Shown: one piece after another, positions 6,624 to 8,465 of the stretch
Layout: each line of letters begins with the position of its first letter
Numbering within the stretch: the first letter of the stretch is position 1
From: an uncultured Cellvibrio sp.
Lineage (GTDB): Bacteria; Pseudomonadota; Gammaproteobacteria; Pseudomonadales; Cellvibrionaceae
Length of the DNA stretch: 8,465 bases
Assembly: GCA_946886255.1 (NCBI GenBank)
Contig: CAMPIG010000196.1
Location: 1-8,465 of the forward strand
Direction of reading: 5' to 3'
The notes under the pieces: generated by a model
The model's input: only the letters and a program-made list of their open reading frames with translations
What the model was told of the DNA's origin: nothing
Database searches by the model: none
Made by a program: the position numbers and the translations under genes

Positions 6624-8465
6624 TTAGCCGTAAAATTTCTGGTTGCTGGCTGCCATTTTTTGTAGGCTGACGGGTGGCTCATAAAGCGCGCCCAGATGAC
6701 TATAACGCTGTGCCATCTCGCAAAATGTGCTTACGCCGATAGAGTCGATCCAACGGAAAACGCCCCCCCGGAAAGGTGGAAAACCGGTGCCGTAGACCAG
6801 CGCCATATCCGCCTCAGCCGCTGTTTCCACAATACCCTCCTCCAGGCAACGAGCCAACTCAGTGGCCATGGGCACCATCATCCGCGCAATAATGTCATCA
6901 TCAGTCACTTCAACCGATCCCGTGACATAAGGTTTGATGATGTCCAGGACAGCTTCATTGACAACCTTTTCGGGTTTGCCTTTTTTGTCCGTCTGGTAGT
7001 CGTAAAAACCTTTCTGGTTCTTTTGCCCCAACCGCTCTGCGGCAAACAACGCGTCGGTGCAGGAGGTAAAATCGCGTTTCATGCGTTCGGGGAAACCTTC
7101 TGCCATGACTTTTTCTGCATGAACTGCAGTATCGATACCCACCACATCAAGTAAATATGCCGGCCCCATGGGCCAACCCCAGGTTTCCATCACTTTATCA
7201 ATCTTCCGAAAATCAACGCCATCACGCACCAGCATTGAGAAACCGGCGAAATAGGGAAACAGCACGCGATTGACCAAAAAACCCGGACAGTCTTTTACAA
7301 CAATCGGCTTTTTTCCCATCGCATTGGCATAAGCCACCGTGCGAGCAACGGCAGTATCCGAGGTCCGGTCACCGCGAATAACTTCTACCAACGGCATCAG
7401 GTGTACCGGGTTGAAAAAGTGCATACCGCAAAAATTTTCCGGGCGCTGTAAAGCTTCCGCAAGGTAGGAAATAGAGATAGTAGATGTGTTGGAGGCGATG
7501 ATGGTGTCAAGGCTCACCTTGGTTTCAACTTCGGCCAACACCGTCCGTTTGACTTTAGGATTTTCTACCACCGCCTCAACCACGATATCAACTTGGTCAA
7601 AGCCATCGTAGGTCAAGGCTGGCTCAACACGATTCAGGACATCACCCATCTCAGCCGGCGTCATTTTTTTGCGCTCTACACGCTTACTCAACTGTTTGTT
7701 AGCTTCAGATAAACCTAGATCAATACCTTTCTGAGCCACATCTTTCATCTTGATGGGGACACCTTTCAGCGCCGATTGATAGGCAATACCACCGCCCATA
7801 ATGCCCGCGCCGAGCACCGCTGCGCGCGCGATTTTTTTATCAGCTTTTTTCTCCCAACTTTTAGCTTTTTTGCTAATCATTTGTTCATTGATAAAGATGC
7901 CTACCAAGGATTGAGCCGTCTCGGTCTGGGCAACTTTAGCAAAGGCTTCAGCTTCAATTTGCAATGCCTCATCACGGCCTTTATCTGCTGCTTTCTGCAT
8001 AGCTTTGATGGCCGTAACCGGTGATGGATAGTTGCGTCCGGCCTGGGCACCCACGAAGGCTTTTGATGTCTCGAAAGCCATCATCGATTCAATAAAATTC
8101 AACTTGAGTGGCGCTTTCTTCTGCTCGCGGCGTGCAGCGTAATCGAACTTACCGCTAATACATTGTGGCAAGGTAAATATGGCTGCATCACGCAGTTTCT
8201 CCGGCTCAACAACCGCATCCACCACGTGAACGGTCAGTGCACTTTGCGCATCATTTTCTTTCCCCGAGGCGATCCACTCTACCGCCGTCTCAAGACCGGC
8301 AACACGCGGTAAACGTACCGTGCCACCCCAGCCAGGCAGTATCCCCAGCTTGGTTTCAGGCAAACCTAATTTCGCCTTGGTGCTTGCTACACGATAATCA
8401 CACGCCAGACACAACTCCATGCCGCCGCCCAAGGCAAACCCATTGATTGCCACGACCACCGGAAA
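6624..8465 (-). CDS. fadB: FadB, multifunctional beta-oxidation alpha subunit (N-terminus outside window)
   Basis: The alpha subunit carries enoyl-CoA hydratase/isomerase and L-3-hydroxyacyl-CoA dehydrogenase activities. The reading frame is open to the right edge, so about 104 N-terminal residues are missing; the apparent GTG start at 8459 is internal. Numbering from that GTG, the hydratase glutamates are E15 (GGGME) and E35 (LPETKLG), 20 apart as for E119/E139 of E. coli FadB. The NAD-binding GAGIMGGG is at 217-224, catalytic H347 in GMHFFNP with E359 nearby, CPGFLVNR at 391-398, and the second HAD C-terminal domain ends at 611. Adding 104 gives about 715 residues, the pseudomonad length. 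No frame break is seen. It is the first gene of an operon with fadA. Confidence 0.96.
   Translation of the reverse strand, partial: FPVVVAINGFALGGGMELCLACDYRVASTKAKLGLPETKLGILPGWGGTVRLPRVAGLETAVEWIASGKENDAQSALTVHVVDAVVEPEKLRDAAIFTLPQCISGKFDYAARREQKKAPLKLNFIESMMAFETSKAFVGAQAGRNYPSPVTAIKAMQKAADKGRDEALQIEAEAFAKVAQTETAQSLVGIFINEQMISKKAKSWEKKADKKIARAAVLGAGIMGGGIAYQSALKGVPIKMKDVAQKGIDLGLSEANKQLSKRVERKKMTPAEMGDVLNRVEPALTYDGFDQVDIVVEAVVENPKVKRTVLAEVETKVSLDTIIASNTSTISISYLAEALQRPENFCGMHFFNPVHLMPLVEVIRGDRTSDTAVARTVAYANAMGKKPIVVKDCPGFLVNRVLFPYFAGFSMLVRDGVDFRKIDKVMETWGWPMGPAYLLDVVGIDTAVHAEKVMAEGFPERMKRDFTSCTDALFAAERLGQKNQKGFYDYQTDKKGKPEKVVNEAVLDIIKPYVTGSVEVTDDDIIARMMVPMATELARCLEEGIVETAAEADMALVYGTGFPPFRGGVFRWIDSIGVSTFCEMAQRYSHLGALYEPPVSLQKMAASNQKFYG

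Noticed and set aside
6696..7154. 152-codon plus-strand frame opposite fadB
   Set aside because: It lies opposite the conserved hydroxyacyl-CoA dehydrogenase domain and its translation looks random.
8459..8465. FadB beginning at the GTG at 8459 as a short, truncated protein
   Set aside because: The frame is open to the edge of the window, and the GTG falls in the middle of the hydratase domain just before the conserved AINGxALGGG segment. The gene is cut by the window, not truncated.

Overview
The window reads as chromosomal DNA of a gammaproteobacterium of the Pseudomonas/Cellvibrio type. The main evidence is the lexA-sulA pair, a FadB/FadA pair in fadB-fadA order whose FadA resembles pseudomonad FaoB, and a small hypothetical gene next to sulA. 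From memory, Pseudomonas aeruginosa carries lexA, sulA, two small hypothetical genes, topA and faoB/faoA in one neighbourhood. A Cellvibrio-like host is a guess and was not tested. No mobile element, CRISPR array, tRNA or rRNA is visible.

Left part, plus strand (1-2504): a classical short-chain dehydrogenase/reductase (82-918); a small exported DUF2845-type protein with four mature cysteines (1069-1389); then the SOS module. lexA (1502-2104) has a clear promoter whose -10 lies inside one LexA box, with a second box just downstream. sulA (2097-2504) overlaps the lexA stop by 8 nt, so the repressor and the SOS division inhibitor are probably co-transcribed and shut off together by LexA.

Middle part, minus strand (5282-2556): a divergent protein related to type I mannose-6-phosphate isomerase (3822-5282) is followed after a single base by a secreted or periplasmic TraB/GumN (TIKI-like) protein (2891-3820). 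An 86-residue hypothetical gene (2556-2816) comes next, with its own candidate promoter and an inverted repeat in its leader. It converges on sulA.

Right part, minus strand (8465-5401): the fatty acid beta-oxidation operon. fadB, the multifunctional alpha subunit, is cut by the right edge of the window, with about 104 N-terminal residues outside. fadA, the thiolase beta subunit, has a GTG start 44 nt downstream of fadB. The operon ends at a strong intrinsic terminator (5349-5377).

Most of the window is ordinary housekeeping DNA. The least explained part is the coupled PMI-like/TraB-GumN pair. It sits where Pseudomonas, as I recall it, has topA, and its first member lacks parts of the normal PMI active-site layout and carries an unrecognised N-terminal domain.
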